Assembly: GCA_963674555.1 (NCBI GenBank)
Contig: OY771429.1
Location: 1,922,001 to 1,986,000, forward strand
Direction of reading: 5' to 3'
DNA length: 64,000 nt
Origin: JBGMEA01 sp963674555
Lineage (GTDB): Bacteria; Bacillota; Clostridia; Eubacteriales; Anaerofustaceae
Both the position numbers and the translations under genes were made by a program. Positions within the stretch are counted from its first letter, which is position 1. The number at the start of each line of letters is the position of its first letter. Under the pieces are notes generated by a model. That model searched no databases. It worked only from the letters and a program-made list of their open reading frames with translations, and was not told the DNA's origin. This document shows positions 33,544 to 41,583 of this stretch, in pieces.

Positions 33544-34097
33544 TACTTTGGGAACTGTTTTACGTCTACTTCAAGATCGGTTTGTTTACTTTCGGTGGCG
33601 GATACGCTATGATACCGATGATACAAGATGAGGTCATCGCTCGCCTCTGGACGAACTTGTCAACGCTGATCGATTTCATAGCTGTTTCGGAATCTACACC
33701 CGGCCCGTTTGCCGTTAATCTAGCCACATTTATCGGTTATGATACAGCCGGAATTCTCGGTGCATTTTTTGCCACATTGGGTGTAGTACTGCCTTCGTTT
33801 CTGATTATTATATTGATCGCGAAATATTTTATACATTTTAAAAATAATGTTTACGTTATTTCGATATTGAACGGCTTACGCCCCACGATCGTCGGTTTGA
33901 TCGCAGGCGCTTCGTTTTCGGTTTTTGTGCTCGCTTTTTTCCCGCTTTTTGAAAAAGGGGATATGAGCCTCGATCTTAAAGCCGCGGTCATCTTTGCCAT
34001 TATATTTACAATAAGTAGGTTGCTGAAGAAAATACATCCGATCTTTCTGATCCTTATCAGCGTTGTTTTGGGGATCGTGCTATACGGTTTATTCTAA
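33540..34097 (+). CDS. chrA2: Chromate transporter, single-domain subunit 2
   Basis: The 185-aa protein repeats the signature (YFKIGLFTFGGGYAMIPMI, VSESTPGPFAVNLATFIGYD). Its ATG overlaps the stop of the first subunit (ATGA), so both are made together. It is clearly homologous to its partner, and ends at a bidirectional terminator shared with the convergent mrp gene. Confidence 0.92.
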   Translation: MILWELFYVYFKIGLFTFGGGYAMIPMIQDEVIARLWTNLSTLIDFIAVSESTPGPFAVNLATFIGYDTAGILGAFFATLGVVLPSFLIIILIAKYFIHFKNNVYVISILNGLRPTIVGLIAGASFSVFVLAFFPLFEKGDMSLDLKAAVIFAIIFTISRLLKKIHPIFLILISVVLGIVLYGLF

Positions 34098-34100
34098 ATA

Positions 34101-34128
34101 AAAAAAGACTGCATTTGCAGTCTTTTTT
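34101..34128. terminator. Bidirectional terminator between chrA2 and mrp
   Basis: AAAAAAGACTGC, loop ATTT, GCAGTCTTTTTT. A- and T-tracts on both sides serve both converging genes. Confidence 0.92.
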
Positions 34129-34129
34129 A

Positions 34130-34972
34130 TTATGCGTTTTTTTTGATCGATTCAGCGGCTTCATTAAGCCAATCACCTTCAAAATCTTCAATACGACCTT
34201 GGTCGCATAATTGTGCTAATTTTGGATCCAACGGTATCCTGCCGAGTACGGGTATACCGTTTTTATCGGCAACTTCTTGTAAAGAGCTTTCTCCGAAGAT
34301 CGCATATTCCTCATCACAATTCGGGCATTTGAAATAGCTCATGTTTTCTATGATCCCAAGGATGGGGATATTCATCATCTTAGCCATATTGACCGCTTTT
34401 TCAACGATCATCGATACCAATTCTTGCGGTGATGTCACAATAACAATACCTTTAAGGGGAATCGATTGAAATACAGTCAGCGCAACGTCACCCGTTCCGG
34501 GAGGCATATCGACAAACATATAATCCACATTTTCCCAAATGACATCTTGCCAAAATTGTGTTACCACATTTGAGATCACAGGACCTCTCCACACAACAGG
34601 ATCGTTATCGTTTTGCAATAATAGATTGATCGACATGAGTTCTACACCGTTTTTACTTTTAACGGGATATAATCCTCCATCAACACTTACAGGTTTTTCT
34701 TTGATACCGAAAATTTTAGGGATCGAAGGACCTGTTATATCCGCATCCAATATCGCAGTGTTCGAACCTCTTCTGTTCAGTTCCACAGCTAACATGGATG
34801 TTACGATCGATTTACCAACGCCTCCTTTGCCGCTAATGACACCGATCACGTCTTTGATATTACTCATTCCGTGCGGTTGCACCAAAAAATCTTTCGGATC
34901 TGTTTTTCTTGATTCGCAATCTTCGCCGCAGCTTGCGCAATCATCTACACATTCTTCATTGTTTTGAACCAT
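34130..34972 (-). CDS. Mrp/Nbp35-type P-loop ATPase (iron-sulfur carrier)
   Basis: The 280-aa protein carries the deviant Walker A GKGGVGKS (48-55), DADITGPSIPK, FVDMPPGTGDVALT and a CPNC motif that in Mrp/Nbp35/Cfd1 proteins bridges a 4Fe-4S cluster at the dimer interface. The N-terminus has its own cysteine cluster, C8-x3-C12-x2-C15-x3-C19, comparable in role to Nbp35 N-terminal clusters though with different spacing. It probably acts as an Fe-S carrier or scaffold. It is transcribed behind the DUF134 regulator, an association common in anaerobes. Confidence 0.92.
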   Translation of the reverse strand: MVQNNEECVDDCASCGEDCESRKTDPKDFLVQPHGMSNIKDVIGVISGKGGVGKSIVTSMLAVELNRRGSNTAILDADITGPSIPKIFGIKEKPVSVDGGLYPVKSKNGVELMSINLLLQNDNDPVVWRGPVISNVVTQFWQDVIWENVDYMFVDMPPGTGDVALTVFQSIPLKGIVIVTSPQELVSMIVEKAVNMAKMMNIPILGIIENMSYFKCPNCDEEYAIFGESSLQEVADKNGIPVLGRIPLDPKLAQLCDQGRIEDFEGDWLNEAAESIKKNA

Positions 34973-34990
34973 GATTTATATATCCTTTCT

Positions 34991-35329
34991 TTATTGTTCT
35001 TCCCAGATGCAGGTTTTACATTTATCTCGACAATCGCAAATTTGCTCATTCGTTTTGTAATTACCACCTGTGATCACGATACCGTAACTTAAACATAATG
35101 CTTCCGCTACTTTTTTTCTGGCAGCATATAAGATGCGTTGTAATGTTCCGCGTGATACGCCCATACGTTCAGCAGCGGAATCTTGATCCAGATTTTCCAG
35201 ATCACATAACCGCATCGCTTCCAACTCGTCGATCGACAATATTACATTCTTATCCGCAAAATGCTCCGGTGTAAAAACGGTGCTTTGCGGGTCGATGCAA
35301 ACACTCCTGCATTTACCTGTTTTAGGCAA
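34991..35329 (-). CDS. DUF134 family DNA-binding protein
   Basis: The 112-aa protein has a sigma-70 region-4-like helix-turn-helix (SIDELEAMRLCDLENLDQDS, AAERMGVSRGTLQRIL) between an N-terminal CRSVCIDP and a cysteine-rich C-terminus CDCRDKCKTC. The cysteines could hold a metal or Fe-S cluster and make it a sensor. It lies 18 bases before the mrp-type ATPase gene. A 20-bp perfect palindrome fills its promoter spacer, so it is the obvious candidate to regulate itself and mrp. The ligand is unknown. Confidence 0.88.
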   Translation of the reverse strand: MPKTGKCRSVCIDPQSTVFTPEHFADKNVILSIDELEAMRLCDLENLDQDSAAERMGVSRGTLQRILYAARKKVAEALCLSYGIVITGGNYKTNEQICDCRDKCKTCIWEEQ

Positions 35330-35372
35330 AATTTCATACCTCTGTTAATTTTATTGGTCATAAACCTTCTAT

Positions 35373-35402
35373 ATTATATATGTGCATATGCACATATGTC
35401 AA
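35373..35402 (-). promoter_or_regulatory. DUF134-mrp promoter with palindromic operator in the spacer
   Basis: On the minus strand TTGACA (35397-35402), an 18-base spacer and TATAAT (35373-35378) form a near-consensus promoter. The spacer is almost wholly occupied by a perfect palindrome, ATATGTGCATATGCACATAT (35378-35397), whose ends touch both boxes. A repressor bound here would exclude polymerase; a MerR-like twisting activator is also conceivable. Confidence 0.85.
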
Positions 35403-35430
35403 GAAAAAACTATTTGTAAGACAAATTAAA

Positions 35431-35452
35431 AAAAGTCCGTATCAACGGACTT
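35431..35452 (-). terminator. Terminator of the E2-like acyltransferase gene
   Basis: Read on the minus strand, AAGTCCGT, loop TGAT, ACGGACTT and then seven Ts follow the stop codon at 35458. Confidence 0.88.
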
Positions 35453-35457
35453 CATTT

Positions 35458-36315
35458 TTATTTGATATCTTGAACGATAGCTTCTAATTTCTCTTCCAAA
35501 ACCGTTGGATCTTTTAGGTACTGTTCATAGATACGTAAAGATTTTGACATATAAAATCCATCGCATATCCGTTCGTCGATCGTATAACCCAATGTGAAGA
35601 TCCTTTTATTGCGCATTTCCGTAGCATTTACACTCATAGGCATTCGATTTGTTTTACCCATCGCAACAAATAAACTGCATGTTCCGAAATCATATAAGTG
35701 ATGATACAAATAATTAAGCTTTATTGATTTTATATTGGTCATCCATACACTGGCGTGGAATGGGCTGGCTTCGACGACACTTTTCGGCATCATGTTCCAC
35801 AGATCGAATTTTTTTAAAGTTCCTACGAAAAAACGCACCAAGAAATTCGGTAATGCCATAAATGCTTTTGCGATATTGTCGGCACTGTTTGAAGTGGAGA
35901 TCTTTTTATTCAGACGTATAGCTTCATTGACCTTATCATTGACTTCAAATATGTTCTCAGTCCCGTCGAATGCGATCTTGATCGTTGTTTCTTCCGCCTC
36001 ATCCGAAAACCCTTTTTTAATAGCGAAAGCAATTTCTATCGCGTTTCGAGCGTACAAACGCCCGTTGAGTGCAAATCGATTTAAACATGGGCGCAAAGCG
36101 ATCAACCGCACCATTGCGCTGAATATGATCGTCATGTAAGAAAGTTCATGACCTTCTTCACGTTTTGCTTTAATGTACTTGTCAAATACTTCAGTTGATA
36201 GATCTTGTTTATAAAAAATTTGAGATTCACTTCTTTTATACATGATATGGGGGATAAGTTTGAACATGGGATCGAGCCCTTTGATAAGTCTGCCATCGCT
36301 TCGTTTTGAAAACAT
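35458..36315 (-). CDS. 2-oxoacid dehydrogenase E2 / chloramphenicol acetyltransferase-like protein
   Basis: The 285-aa protein matches the CoA-dependent acyltransferase fold: SYMTIIFSAMVRLIALRPCLNRF, an FHASVWMTN block and FTLGYTIDERICDGFYMSKS near the C-terminus. The last block corresponds to the catalytic HxxxDG motif (DHRxxDG), but the histidine is Glu here (DERICDG). There is no lipoyl or E1-binding domain. It is therefore a stand-alone, possibly non-catalytic or altered family member of unknown function. I chose ATG 36315, 5 bases after GGAG; an upstream in-frame reading adds 23 unsupported residues. Monocistronic. Confidence 0.75.
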   Translation of the reverse strand: MFSKRSDGRLIKGLDPMFKLIPHIMYKRSESQIFYKQDLSTEVFDKYIKAKREEGHELSYMTIIFSAMVRLIALRPCLNRFALNGRLYARNAIEIAFAIKKGFSDEAEETTIKIAFDGTENIFEVNDKVNEAIRLNKKISTSNSADNIAKAFMALPNFLVRFFVGTLKKFDLWNMMPKSVVEASPFHASVWMTNIKSIKLNYLYHHLYDFGTCSLFVAMGKTNRMPMSVNATEMRNKRIFTLGYTIDERICDGFYMSKSLRIYEQYLKDPTVLEEKLEAIVQDIK

Positions 36316-36481
36316 AAATACTCCAATAATAAATAAAATATAATATCTATTTATTTTACCTTTTTTTATGAATTCTGTAAACACTTATCAAAAGAATGTG
36401 TTTTGATAAGATCATCATATCGATTGAAATCAACCAAAGGAAGAAAAGCTGATATTTTTTTGATGAAAAGAAATTTTAAAT

Positions 36482-36510
36482 TTTACATCTTGTTTTATTT
36501 TGTTTATAAT
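36482..36510 (+). promoter_or_regulatory. Promoter of the flavin reductase gene
   Basis: TTTACA (36482-36487), a 17-base spacer and TATAAT (36505-36510). Confidence 0.7.
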
Positions 36511-36551
36511 GAAATATAAGAATATTATTAGATTCAGAAGGGTGATAATGA

Positions 36552-37034
36552 ATGAACGCGTTATGTGAAGGATTGCGAAAAGGTGCTTTCCTGTTGAGCG
36601 AATATGAAGGAAAAGTGAATTGTATGACGATCGGTTGGGGTACGGAAGGTATCTTATGGGGCAAACATGTATTTACGGTCTTTGTGCGACCATCACGATA
36701 CACGTTGGATCTGATCGAAAACGCACTTTCGTTTACGGTCTGTGTTCCTTTTGACGGCGAGATGAAGAAAGAGATAAGCTATTTCGGAACGGTATCGGGT
36801 CGGGACGAAGATAAAATAAAATTATCCGGGGTCGATCTATCCGAAGCCAAAAAGATCAAAGGCAAAACGATCAACGGTTGCGAGATGTATTACGAGTGCA
36901 ATGTTATTTATAAGCAACAATTAAATGCAGAGTGTTTTATTGATAAAGACATCCCTAACAGGGCATACCAGACTGATGACTATCACTTCGTTTTTTATGG
37001 GGAGATTGTTGAGTCTTATCGTATTGATCGCTGA
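36552..37034 (+). CDS. Flavin reductase-like FMN-binding protein
   Basis: The 160-aa protein has the split-barrel flavin reductase pattern: GAFLLSEYEGKVNCMTIGWG, FTVFVRPSRYTLDLIENA, FTVCVPFD and a C-terminal HFVFYGEIVESY. Members bind FMN and reduce flavins, ferric complexes or act as flavoredoxins. No redox cysteine motif stands out. The ATG at 36552 is used because an overlapping ATG at 36548 leads to an early stop. deoD follows after 66 bases; a functional link is not apparent. Confidence 0.88.
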   Translation: MNALCEGLRKGAFLLSEYEGKVNCMTIGWGTEGILWGKHVFTVFVRPSRYTLDLIENALSFTVCVPFDGEMKKEISYFGTVSGRDEDKIKLSGVDLSEAKKIKGKTINGCEMYYECNVIYKQQLNAECFIDKDIPNRAYQTDDYHFVFYGEIVESYRIDR

Positions 37035-37100
37035 TACTTATATTATCGTAATTACCTATTTTAAATTTATATATAAATAAATATTAATTGGAGGGTTCAT

Positions 37101-37802
37101 ATGTCAACAGTACACAATCAAGCCGATAAGGATGCTTTTGCCAAAACAGTTTTAATGCCCGGAGACCCGCTGAGAGCAAAATATATCGCGGAAAATTTCT
37201 TAGACAATATCACGCTTGTAAATGAAGTTCGCGGCATGCTGGGCTATACAGGCACTTATAAGGGCAGGCAAGTATCTGTTATGGGTTCAGGAATGGGCAT
37301 GCCTTCGATCGGTATATATTCATACGAATTATTTACCGAATATGATGTCGATAATATTATTCGAGTCGGTTCTTGCGGCGGTTATTCCGAACAAGTCGAA
37401 ATAAGAGATGTGATCTTGGCTCAGGCGGCATGCACAAATTCAAATTACGCGGCGCAATACGATCTGGACGGAACGTACGCACCGATCGCGGATTTCGGTT
37501 TGTTATTGAAAGCAAAAAACGCCGCCGACGAACTTGGTGTACATACAGAAGTTGGGAATGTATTTTCAAGCGATATGTTTTATAACGCTAAAAGTGAATC
37601 TTGGAAAAAATGGGCTGACATGGGTGTGCTTGCCGTTGAAATGGAAGCTGCCGCTTTGTACATGAATGCCGCAAAATGCAAGAAAAAAGCGCTTTGTGTC
37701 TTGACTGTAAGTGATCACTTCATCCATCCGGGAATAACAACAAGTGAAGAACGTGAAAAAACATTTACCGATATGATGAAAATTGCTTTGGAATTAGCCT
37801 AA
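37101..37802 (+). CDS. deoD: Purine-nucleoside phosphorylase, DeoD type
   Basis: The 233-aa enzyme phosphorolyses purine (deoxy)nucleosides to base and (deoxy)ribose 1-phosphate. Signatures include VLMPGDPLRAKYIAE, VMGSGMGMPSIGIYSYEL, RVGSCGGY, and VEMEAAALYMNA with the C-terminal VSDHF carrying the catalytic Asp. This is the hexameric NP-I family. TTGGAGGG precedes the ATG. It would feed deoxyribose phosphate to the DeoC pathway at the left window edge, although the genes are 37 kb apart. Confidence 0.96.
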   Translation: MSTVHNQADKDAFAKTVLMPGDPLRAKYIAENFLDNITLVNEVRGMLGYTGTYKGRQVSVMGSGMGMPSIGIYSYELFTEYDVDNIIRVGSCGGYSEQVEIRDVILAQAACTNSNYAAQYDLDGTYAPIADFGLLLKAKNAADELGVHTEVGNVFSSDMFYNAKSESWKKWADMGVLAVEMEAAALYMNAAKCKKKALCVLTVSDHFIHPGITTSEEREKTFTDMMKIALELA

Positions 37803-37817
37803 AATGGGCTGAAATTG

Positions 37818-37846
37818 TTGACACGAAAAAGCAAAACCATTACAAT
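37818..37846 (+). promoter_or_regulatory. leuS promoter
   Basis: TTGACA (37818-37823), a 17-base spacer and TACAAT (37841-37846). Confidence 0.8.
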
Positions 37847-37903
37847 TAACGAATGAAGAAAAATGTTGTCGTTTGTTGAGTGAATCATTAAAAATACTTA
37901 TGG

Positions 37904-37935
37904 TGTCCCTTGTCAAATCAGCAGGGGACATTTTT
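37904..37935 (+). terminator. Attenuator-like terminator hairpin in the leuS leader
   Basis: TGTCCCT (37904-37910) pairs with AGGGGACA (37923-37930, one bulge), followed by TTTTT, all between the leuS promoter and its ATG. Its position means it can stop transcription before leuS. The leader (about 115 bases) is too short for a T-box and no T-box sequence is seen. See findings. Confidence 0.65.
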
Positions 37936-37966
37936 AACATGGCAATAGAATGCTTGCGGAGGCTTT

Positions 37967-40378
37967 ATGAACTATTACGATTTTAAAACCATAGAAAAAA
38001 AATGGCAGGATATTTGGGGCGAAACCGGTATTTTTAATGCTGAAGAAGTAACCGATAAAGAAAAATTCTATGCATTGGTGGAATTTCCTTATCCATCGGG
38101 ACAAGGCTTGCATGTAGGACATCCGCGACCATATACCGCACTGGATATCGTAGCCAGAAAAAAACGCATGCAGGGCTACAATGTGCTTTTTCCAATGGGG
38201 TGGGATGCATTTGGCTTGCCTACCGAAAACTATGCGATCAAAACTGGTATCCACCCAAGGATCGTTACAAGAAACAATATCCAGCATTTTAAAGCACAAT
38301 TACAATCTCTGGGTTATTCGTTTGATTGGTCACGTGAGATCGATACGACCGATCCGAATTATTATAAGTGGACACAGTGGATATTCATTCAATTGTTTAA
38401 ACATGGATTGGCATATAAAAAAGAATTCCCAATCAACTTTTGTACCAGCTGTAAAGTCGGACTCGCAAATGAAGAAGTCGTTAACGGCGTTTGTGAACGT
38501 TGCGGCGGAGAAGTTGTAAGAAAAGTAAAAAATCAATGGATGCTCAAGATCACCGAATACGCGCAACGTTTGATCGATGACTTAGATACTGTCGATTACA
38601 TAGAACGCGTTCGCGCAAGTCAGATCAATTGGATCGGTCGAAGTGAAGGTGCGGAAGTTGATTTTCCGATCAGCGGTAAACCCGATATCCTTCGCGTTTA
38701 CACAACGCGTCCCGACACGATCTACGGTGCCACCTATATGGTCATTTCTCCCGAACATCCTCTGATCGAAAAATATGAAGATATCATTACCAATATACAA
38801 GAAGTCAAAGATTATCAGGACGAATCAAACAAAAAATCCGATTTTGAACGAACCGAATTGGCCAAAGACAAAACAGGTGTATGCCTGCAAGGGTTAAGCG
38901 CTTATAATCCTATCGCTGAAAAAGAGATCCCGATCTATATCTCGGATTATGTTTTAATGACCTACGGTACAGGCGCTATCATGGCCGTACCTGCGCATGA
39001 CCAAAGAGACTATGATTTTGCAAAGAAATTCGATCTTCCGATCATCGAAGTCGTAGCAGGCGGAGATATAAGCGAAGAAGCTTATACGGATTCCGCAGAC
39101 GGTATCTTAATAAATTCGCCTTTGATCGACGGTTTAAAGGTGCCTGAAGCGAAAGAGAAGATCACGCAGATCCTTGAAGAACAAGGTATCGGTGAGAGAA
39201 AAGTAAATTTCAAATTGCGAGATTGGGTATTTTCCAGACAACGATATTGGGGAGAACCTATCCCGTTGGTCTATTGCGAGAAGTGTGGTTGGGTAGCGCT
39301 TCCCGAAAGCGAACTACCGCTTGAACTTCCTGAAGTTGAAAACTATAAGCCTACTGATAATGGAGAATCACCGCTTGCGAATATGCCCGAATGGTATATG
39401 ACGACTTGTCCCGATTGCGGAGGGCCCGCCAAAAGAGAAACGGATACGATGCCGCAATGGGCCGGATCCAGTTGGTATTTCTTGCGCTATACTGATCCTC
39501 ATAATGATCAAGCTTTGGCAAGTAAAGAAGCTTTGGCGTATTGGATGAATGTCAATTGGTATAACGGCGGGATGGAACATACAACGTTACATTTGCTTTA
39601 TTCTCGTTTTTGGCATAAATTCCTTTACGATATCGGTGTCGTGAATACACCTGAACCGTATGCGAAACGTACCTCACACGGCATGATATTGGGCGAGAAT
39701 AACGAAAAGATGTCCAAATCCCGAGGGAATGTAGTCAACCCTGATGATGTTATCGATCAATACGGGGCAGACACGCTTCGTTTGTATGAGATGTTTATCG
39801 GTGATTTTGAAAAATCCGCGCCCTGGAGTGAAGATGGGGTTAAAGGATGTAAAAGATTTTTAGACAGAGTCTTTAAATTAACGGACTTGTTAAATGATAA
39901 AGACGGCTATACGCCTGAACTTGAAATATATATCCATCAAACGATCAAAAAAGTTACTGAAGACATTGAGAATATGAAGTTTAACACAGCGATCGCTGCG
40001 TTGATGAAATTATCGAATCATTTCTATGATGTCGGAAGCATTACAAAAGATGATTTGAATACGTTCATTCGTTTGCTCAATCCGATGGCACCACATCTTA
40101 CGGAAGAAATGTGGGAACAACTCGGCTTAAAGCAGATGCTGTGCCAAAATGATTGGCCATTGTACGATGAATCAAAAACGATCGAAGACAGGATTGAGAT
40201 ACCGATTCAAATAAACGGAAAATTACGCGCGAAGATCACGGTTGACCGTGATATTGAAGCAGATGAGCTGAGTGAAGCAGTGCGTAACGATCCTTCTGTT
40301 ATACATGCATTGCAAGATCAAAATATTATAAAAGAAATATATGTGCCGGGTAAGATCTATAATCTTGTTGTGAAATAA
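37967..40378 (+). CDS. leuS: Leucine--tRNA ligase
   Basis: The 803-aa class I synthetase has the HIGH-type motif HVGHPRPYTALD, the KMSKSRGN motif, the CP1 editing domain (VYTTRPDTIYGATYMVISPE with the T-rich and Asp editing residues) and CxxC zinc pairs (FCTSCKVG/CERCGG and YCEKCGW/TCPDCGG). Domain order and length are normal for bacterial LeuRS. CGGAGG precedes the ATG. It has its own promoter and a terminator-like hairpin in the leader, implying attenuation control. Confidence 0.98.
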   Translation: MNYYDFKTIEKKWQDIWGETGIFNAEEVTDKEKFYALVEFPYPSGQGLHVGHPRPYTALDIVARKKRMQGYNVLFPMGWDAFGLPTENYAIKTGIHPRIVTRNNIQHFKAQLQSLGYSFDWSREIDTTDPNYYKWTQWIFIQLFKHGLAYKKEFPINFCTSCKVGLANEEVVNGVCERCGGEVVRKVKNQWMLKITEYAQRLIDDLDTVDYIERVRASQINWIGRSEGAEVDFPISGKPDILRVYTTRPDTIYGATYMVISPEHPLIEKYEDIITNIQEVKDYQDESNKKSDFERTELAKDKTGVCLQGLSAYNPIAEKEIPIYISDYVLMTYGTGAIMAVPAHDQRDYDFAKKFDLPIIEVVAGGDISEEAYTDSADGILINSPLIDGLKVPEAKEKITQILEEQGIGERKVNFKLRDWVFSRQRYWGEPIPLVYCEKCGWVALPESELPLELPEVENYKPTDNGESPLANMPEWYMTTCPDCGGPAKRETDTMPQWAGSSWYFLRYTDPHNDQALASKEALAYWMNVNWYNGGMEHTTLHLLYSRFWHKFLYDIGVVNTPEPYAKRTSHGMILGENNEKMSKSRGNVVNPDDVIDQYGADTLRLYEMFIGDFEKSAPWSEDGVKGCKRFLDRVFKLTDLLNDKDGYTPELEIYIHQTIKKVTEDIENMKFNTAIAALMKLSNHFYDVGSITKDDLNTFIRLLNPMAPHLTEEMWEQLGLKQMLCQNDWPLYDESKTIEDRIEIPIQINGKLRAKITVDRDIEADELSEAVRNDPSVIHALQDQNIIKEIYVPGKIYNLVVK

Positions 40379-40423
40379 GCAGTAGAAACGATCAAGAGCG
40401 ACATAATAAGGGGGAGGCGTACA

Positions 40424-41023
40424 ATGAAAATTAAAGCGATCATAGCAAGTTGTATGTTGATCATCGTTTTAAGTTGTTCGTCTTGTTCCGCACAGGGACC
40501 TGAAGATGCGGTGGAAGCTTATTTTGAAGCATTGCAAACATTAGATTTTTCACAAGCTGGTAGTATTATCGGAAATGAGAGCGCATATCATGATGCGATC
40601 GCTATGATGGAGAGTAGCGAAAGTTATTTGCAAAGTGTAATGAATAACGCTTTTGTATCGTTTGTTTACAGCAATGTCACTTATGAAATTCTAAATTCGG
40701 AAACAGATGGTGACACATGTGAAATAGAGATCATCATATCCGCGTATAATATCAATGAGGTTCTTGATGCGCAAACAGAACAAATCGCTTTATACACAGC
40801 AAGTCAAGAATACGCCGAATTATCCGCCGGTGACAGATACATCGCTTTATGTGAGCAAATCGAGACAATTTATGAGGATATGGATAAACACCTTGATCCT
40901 GTGCGGACACAGATCACGATGTATTTAAGCAAACAAGGTAACGATTGGAAAATCATACCTTACAATGATTTGTTCGCGGCGATTTCAGGCGGGGCATCAA
41001 ATATGATTTATACGGCTCAATAA
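40424..41023 (+). CDS. Predicted lipoprotein (DUF4878-like)
   Basis: The 199-aa protein has a signal peptide and lipobox LSCSSC, so Cys21 is the likely lipidation site. The mature part begins GPEDAVEAYFEALQTLDFSQ, a pattern shared by small lipoproteins with NTF2-like/DUF4878 or DUF5105 folds, and includes TLDFSQAGSII and DWKIIPYNDL. It is transcribed behind leuS, with AGGGGGAGG before the ATG and no visible promoter of its own. Function unknown. Confidence 0.78.
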   Translation: MKIKAIIASCMLIIVLSCSSCSAQGPEDAVEAYFEALQTLDFSQAGSIIGNESAYHDAIAMMESSESYLQSVMNNAFVSFVYSNVTYEILNSETDGDTCEIEIIISAYNINEVLDAQTEQIALYTASQEYAELSAGDRYIALCEQIETIYEDMDKHLDPVRTQITMYLSKQGNDWKIIPYNDLFAAISGGASNMIYTAQ

Positions 41024-41041
41024 AGAAACGGAGTCATGTTT

Positions 41042-41551
41042 ATGGAATTCACGATAAGGCCTGCGGGCATACAGGATGCTAAAGGTATTAACACATTAAG
41101 AAGGATGCCCGGAGTGATGGAAAATATTTTAGGGATACCTTCTGAACCGCTAAAACGGAATGAAGAGTATTTGTCAAAAATGGATCATAATAACCATCAG
41201 TTTGTAGCAGTGACGTATTTAGAAAGCGGAGACGAACTGGTTTTGGGGACGGTCGGACTGAATGTGAGTCCAAATCCTCGAACCAAACATACTGCAACGA
41301 TCGGTATCATGGTGCATAAAAATTATCAAGGCGTCGGTGTTGGAACTGCATTGATGGAATCGGTGTTGGATCTTGCAGATAATTGGTTGATGCTGATCCG
41401 TTTGGAATTATCGGTGTTCACGGATAATGAAAGAGCGATCCATGTGTATGAGAAATTGGGATTTGAAAAAGAAGGGATCGCGCGAAAAGCTGCGATCCGC
41501 AACGGTGTTTACGCAGACGAATATATTATGTCAAGGATACGAAATATTTAA
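41042..41551 (+). CDS. GNAT family N-acetyltransferase
   Basis: The 169-aa protein has the acetyl-CoA-binding block VHKNYQGVGVGTALMESVL and the C-terminal LELSVFTDNERAIHVYEKLG and FEKEG, typical of YhhY/YncA-like GNAT enzymes acting on small amine or amino-acid substrates. I prefer ATG 41042, 8 bases after GGAG, over ATG 41036 which is only 2 bases from it. The substrate cannot be deduced. It closes the leuS transcript at a strong terminator. Confidence 0.88.
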   Translation: MEFTIRPAGIQDAKGINTLRRMPGVMENILGIPSEPLKRNEEYLSKMDHNNHQFVAVTYLESGDELVLGTVGLNVSPNPRTKHTATIGIMVHKNYQGVGVGTALMESVLDLADNWLMLIRLELSVFTDNERAIHVYEKLGFEKEGIARKAAIRNGVYADEYIMSRIRNI

Positions 41552-41553
41552 CT

Positions 41554-41582
41554 AAAAAGAGCAGCGCATGCGCTGCTCTTTT
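41554..41582. terminator. Bidirectional terminator between the GNAT and ACT genes
   Basis: AAAAGAGCAGCGC and GCGCTGCTCTTTT form a perfect palindromic stem (41555-41582) flanked by A and T runs. Confidence 0.92.
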
Positions 41583-41583
41583 A

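Noticed and set aside
34539..34967. Plus-strand 142-aa frame opposite the mrp gene
   Set aside because: Antisense shadow of the Mrp ATPase, with no upstream signals.
37846..37966. T-box riboswitch in front of leuS
   Set aside because: Leader too short and no conserved T-box antiterminator sequence was found; only a terminator-like hairpin is present.
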